A model generated the notes under the pieces. The model worked only from the letters and a program-made list of their open reading frames with translations, searched no databases and had not been told where the DNA came from. A stretch of 64,000 nt of DNA from Tenacibaculum sp. AHE14PA (GTDB taxonomy: Bacteria; Bacteroidota; Bacteroidia; Flavobacteriales; Flavobacteriaceae), in NCBI RefSeq assembly GCF_019278465.1, contig NZ_CP058983.1:1425501-1489500 (forward strand), given 5' to 3'. Of this stretch, positions 61,825-64,000 are shown piece by piece. Every line of letters begins with the position of its first letter. Within the stretch, counting starts at the first letter, position 1. A program made the position numbers and the translations under genes.

Positions 61825-61832
61825 CAAATGTA
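61825..61832 (-). promoter_or_regulatory. csp copy 2 promoter (TACATTTG)
   Basis: Perfect TAnnTTTG; leader core as in copy 1. Confidence 0.65.
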
Positions 61833-61954
61833 ATGCCAAATATTTTAAATACACCTAAATAATTGATTTTATTACAATTAAAAAAATAATTCTTGAAAAT
61901 TTCATGTAACAAACACGCATTACTATAGAAGTTTAAAACATTTTTTAACACAAA

Positions 61955-61981
61955 AAAGCCTATCAATAATTGATAGGCTTT
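61955..61981 (-). terminator. Terminator of csp copy 3
   Basis: AAAGCCTATCAATAATTGAT, one base shorter than in the other two copies, with a T run on the minus strand. Confidence 0.8.
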
Positions 61982-62014
61982 TTATTAAAAAGTTTACTCT
62001 GGTAATAATATATA

Positions 62015-62206
62015 TTATAATACTCTTACGTTTACAGCGTTTAATCCTTTTCTTCCATCTTGTAATTCGAATTCAACTTCGTCGTTTTCACGAACTTCGT
62101 CAATTAATCCTGATACATGTACAAAATGCTCTTTGTTGTTTCCTTCTTCTGTGATAAATCCGAATCCTTTTGATTCGTTGAAGAATTTTACGATACCTTT
62201 ATTCAT
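62015..62206 (-). CDS. Cold-shock protein (CspA family), copy 3
   Basis: 63 residues (NKGIVKFFNES, DEVREND, DGRKGLNAVNVRVL). OB-fold with RNP1 KGFGFI and RNP2 HFVHVSG intact. It has the most diverged leader of the three, though the GCACTTAAG core and promoter TAAATTTG (62260-62267) remain. All three are probably regulated post-transcriptionally through the common leader. Confidence 0.95.
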   Translation of the reverse strand: MNKGIVKFFNESKGFGFITEEGNNKEHFVHVSGLIDEVRENDEVEFELQDGRKGLNAVNVRVL

Positions 62207-62259
62207 TATAAAAAATTATGTGTCGCTAACTTAAGTGCTAGCTAAGTTTATTAAAGCCG

Positions 62260-62267
62260 CAAATTTA
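62260..62267 (-). promoter_or_regulatory. csp copy 3 promoter (TAAATTTG)
   Basis: Perfect TAnnTTTG; leader core GCACTTAAGTTA retained. Confidence 0.65.
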
Positions 62268-62378
62268 ACACCAAAAATATTAATATCAGCTTAAAAAAAA
62301 ATTTTTATTTATTTATTTTCAAAACTCAAAAGAAACCATACATTTTGTATATTTTTATATTGTTAAACTTATTTATGG

Positions 62379-62954
62379 ATGAATAATTTTTTAATAGGAA
62401 TTGGTAAGCGAATCAAAATTATCAGAAAAGAACAGAAATTAACTATTAGCGAAGTTGCTTCAAATGCGGGCGTATCTAATGGTTTAATTTCTAGAATAGA
62501 GAATGGTAGAACAATGCCTTCCTTACCTGTTTTATTAGAACTAATAGCGGCTTTAAAAATTGATCCAAGTAATTTTTTTAAGGATGTAGAAAATGCTCAA
62601 ACCAAAAAATATATTCATATATCAAAAGAAGAACAACAATTAATAGAGAAGGAAGTAGATGCTGAAGGTTTCACGTACCATCATATATTTAATAAAAGTT
62701 TATCTGCTATAGGTTTTGAAGCTGTTATCTTAAACATAAGTCCTAATTCAAAAAGAGAAAAAGTAGTTACTGATGCTTGGGAATTCAAGTATATTATTAG
62801 CGGTAGTTGCACTTATTATATTGGCGAAGATAAAATTATTGTAAATAAAGGGGATTCATTGTATTTTAATGGAAAAATACCTCACGTACCATTTAATCAT
62901 ACAGCACAAGATTGCACAATGCTTGTGCTGTATTTTTTTATTGATGCTGGTTAA
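62379..62954 (+). CDS. XRE-family transcriptional regulator with cupin domain
   Basis: 191 residues. N-terminal helix-turn-helix (about 8-64: GKRIKIIRKEQKLTISEVAS, GVSNGLISRIENGRTMPSLP) and a C-terminal cupin (about 115-188: WEFKYIISGSCTYYIGEDKI, VNKGDSLYFNGKIPHVPFNH). Regulators of this layout sense small metabolites. It is convergent (5 bases apart) with the phosphonatase-like HAD and FAD oxidoreductase genes, which it may control; that is inference from position. Confidence 0.92.
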   Translation: MNNFLIGIGKRIKIIRKEQKLTISEVASNAGVSNGLISRIENGRTMPSLPVLLELIAALKIDPSNFFKDVENAQTKKYIHISKEEQQLIEKEVDAEGFTYHHIFNKSLSAIGFEAVILNISPNSKREKVVTDAWEFKYIISGSCTYYIGEDKIIVNKGDSLYFNGKIPHVPFNHTAQDCTMLVLYFFIDAG

Positions 62955-62959
62955 ATTTC

Positions 62960-63649
62960 TTATAAAACATCTTTTAGATTTACCAACGATTCTAAAATAT
63001 AGGTTGGTTGTGGTTTTTCTAATTGTGTTTTTGTTTGTGCACCAGACAAAACACCCACAGTAATTCCGCAGCCTGCATTTTTTCCTTCTTCAATATCAAT
63101 AGCAGAATCACCTGCTTTTAAAACTTTTGATGCATCTGTTACATTTAATAAGTCCATTGCTTGAAATATCATATATGGATGCGGACGTCCTTTTACAACA
63201 TCACTTGCTGTAATTAAAGCGTCATAATGTGTTTTTTTATTCCACTGTAACTTATCTAATAATAAAGTCGCTGTTTTTCTATCATAGCCAGTATTTAGAA
63301 CTACTTTTATACCATCGGCACGCAAACCTAACAAAACATTTTCAACCCCTTTAATAGGTTTTACCACTAAATTAATATAAGCTGTATCTAATAAACTTTT
63401 AAAATTTTCGAAAATAATTTGAGATTCTTTTAATTTATCAGACTTTAAATGTGTTAAAACATCTTTAATTGCTTTGTGCTTTTCTTTTCCTGCACCATAT
63501 TCTAAAACAGTTTCTAAAGAAACTTCAACATTAAAATTTTGTATTGCTTTATGTAATGTTTTATAAACTACGTTTTGCTCATCTACTGTTGTTCCTGCCA
63601 TATCAAAAACAACCATTTCTATTTCTCTCTTTGTTTCGCTCATCATCAT
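62960..63649 (-). CDS. Phosphonatase-like HAD hydrolase (TIGR03351-type)
   Basis: 229 residues. HAD motif I FDMAGTTVDEQN (as in phosphonoacetaldehyde hydrolase), a helical cap with YGAGKEKHKAIKDVL (Lys in the position where PhnX has its Schiff-base lysine), motif II LNTGYDR, motif III VKGRPHPYMIFQ and motif IV KAGDSAIDIEEGKNAG. It is likely to cleave a C-P bond or hydrolyse a related phosphate ester. Whether the cap Lys is catalytic cannot be told from the sequence. Its ATG overlaps the upstream stop by one base (TAATG). Confidence 0.85.
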   Translation of the reverse strand: MMMSETKREIEMVVFDMAGTTVDEQNVVYKTLHKAIQNFNVEVSLETVLEYGAGKEKHKAIKDVLTHLKSDKLKESQIIFENFKSLLDTAYINLVVKPIKGVENVLLGLRADGIKVVLNTGYDRKTATLLLDKLQWNKKTHYDALITASDVVKGRPHPYMIFQAMDLLNVTDASKVLKAGDSAIDIEEGKNAGCGITVGVLSGAQTKTQLEKPQPTYILESLVNLKDVL

Positions 63650-64000
63650 TATTTATTAAATATTTTATTGATATTTTCTTTTGAAAACCCTGCACTTCCC
63701 GTCATTCCTTTTCCACCGATACCCGTTACAACATGAACATTATCACTTACGGCATATTCAAAAATATCTTTTTCTTTACATTGACTGTAAAAACCTGCCC
63801 ATTTATACTGAATATCATAAGTTGGTAGCTCTATTATTTTTTTAGCTTCTGTAATCATATAATTGTCAATATCTTCATTTAAGTCAAAACCCAAATCATC
63901 GCTATTTTTTGCAGTGGCATATTCATGCGAATCACCCAAAATTATCGAACCATCCGTAGCTTGTTTAAATAAAATATGAACACCATATTTTTTCTGAAAA
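63649..64000 (-). CDS. FAD-dependent oxidoreductase, DadA/TIGR03364-like (5' end outside window)
   Basis: The frame is open to the right edge of the window. The visible 116 residues are the C-terminal part: KYGVHILFKQATDGSIILGD, SHEYATAKNSDDLGFD, AGFYSQCKE, VVTGIGGKGMTGSAGFSKEN. The VVTGIGGKGMT stretch is the C-terminal FAD loop of D-amino-acid-oxidase-like enzymes, and the whole fits the TIGR03364 group associated with phosphonate genes. It is translationally coupled to the HAD gene, so the pair acts in one pathway, probably oxidising an aminophosphonate. Confidence 0.82.
   Translation of the reverse strand, partial: FQKKYGVHILFKQATDGSIILGDSHEYATAKNSDDLGFDLNEDIDNYMITEAKKIIELPTYDIQYKWAGFYSQCKEKDIFEYAVSDNVHVVTGIGGKGMTGSAGFSKENINKIFNK

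Noticed and set aside
61125..62220. Regularly spaced repeats at the csp genes, considered as a CRISPR-like or mobile repeat array
   Set aside because: Spacing is set by full paralogous genes with promoters and terminators; there are no spacers and no cas genes.

Overview
The window is AT-rich bacterial chromosome from the phylum Bacteroidota, almost certainly a marine-type Flavobacteriaceae (a Tenacibaculum or Polaribacter relative is my best guess from gene content; no 16S is present). Evidence: a gliding-motility lipoprotein gene (gldI), a type-IX-secretion type B sorting protein, two TonB receptors with CarboxypepD_reg-like N-termini, a PafA alkaline phosphatase, and repeated TAnnTTTG -7 promoter elements in place of sigma70 boxes. 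Start contexts show no strong Shine-Dalgarno, as is usual in this group.

Layout. 1-5.5 kb: end of a PadR regulator overlapping a PspC-domain membrane protein, small secreted proteins and a VanX-type D,D-dipeptidase. 5.6-8.3 kb: pyruvate dehydrogenase E1 alpha and E2, then 740 bp holding a decayed gene. 9-18.1 kb: aroC, tRNA-Ser, a PAP2 phosphatase, three consecutive peptidyl-prolyl isomerase genes (a cyclophilin-FKBP fusion, an FkpA-like FKBP, GldI) with a DHH phosphoesterase, then ndk, a DciA-like DUF721 gene, recF, a TPR protein and ribH. 18.3-23.1 kb: a mutL-led run with two rhomboid proteases and a membrane-anchored EEP-family enzyme. 23.2-28.4 kb: a xanthine dehydrogenase cluster (Fe-S/FAD subunit, Mo subunit, an unrecognised membrane protein with no canonical start codon, XdhC). 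28.5-35 kb: proC, two small ORFs, HAD phosphatase, secreted proteins, a hydrolase and a TonB receptor, mostly on the minus strand. 35.2-42.5 kb: pdxH, SixA, Ppx/GppA, DUF389 protein, PepC-like peptidase and a second TonB receptor. 42.5-43.5 kb: a duplicated tRNA-Lys/tRNA-Tyr cassette. 43.6-54 kb: MlaF/MlaE transporter, PafA, YqaE/Pmp3 microprotein, T9SS-sorted repeat protein, M14 carboxypeptidase, geranylgeranyl-reductase-like flavoprotein. 54.1-61 kb: peptide-type solute-binding lipoprotein, DUF4442, ABM, GNAT, mtaB, DUF6438 lipoprotein, hydrolase, lytic transglycosylase, YwbE. 61-62.3 kb: three tandem cold-shock genes with shared leaders and trailers. 62.4-64 kb: XRE-cupin regulator facing a phosphonatase-like HAD and an FAD oxidoreductase that runs off the window.

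Most of the window is ordinary core genome; I see no defence island, CRISPR array, intact insertion sequence or prophage. The items most worth a second look are a 33-codon microprotein unit with its own promoter and terminator (29.7-29.85 kb), the membrane protein lacking an ATG in the xdh cluster, a MutL without recognisable endonuclease motifs, the three csp genes with conserved untranslated regions, the duplicated tRNA cassette, and two decayed gene fragments.
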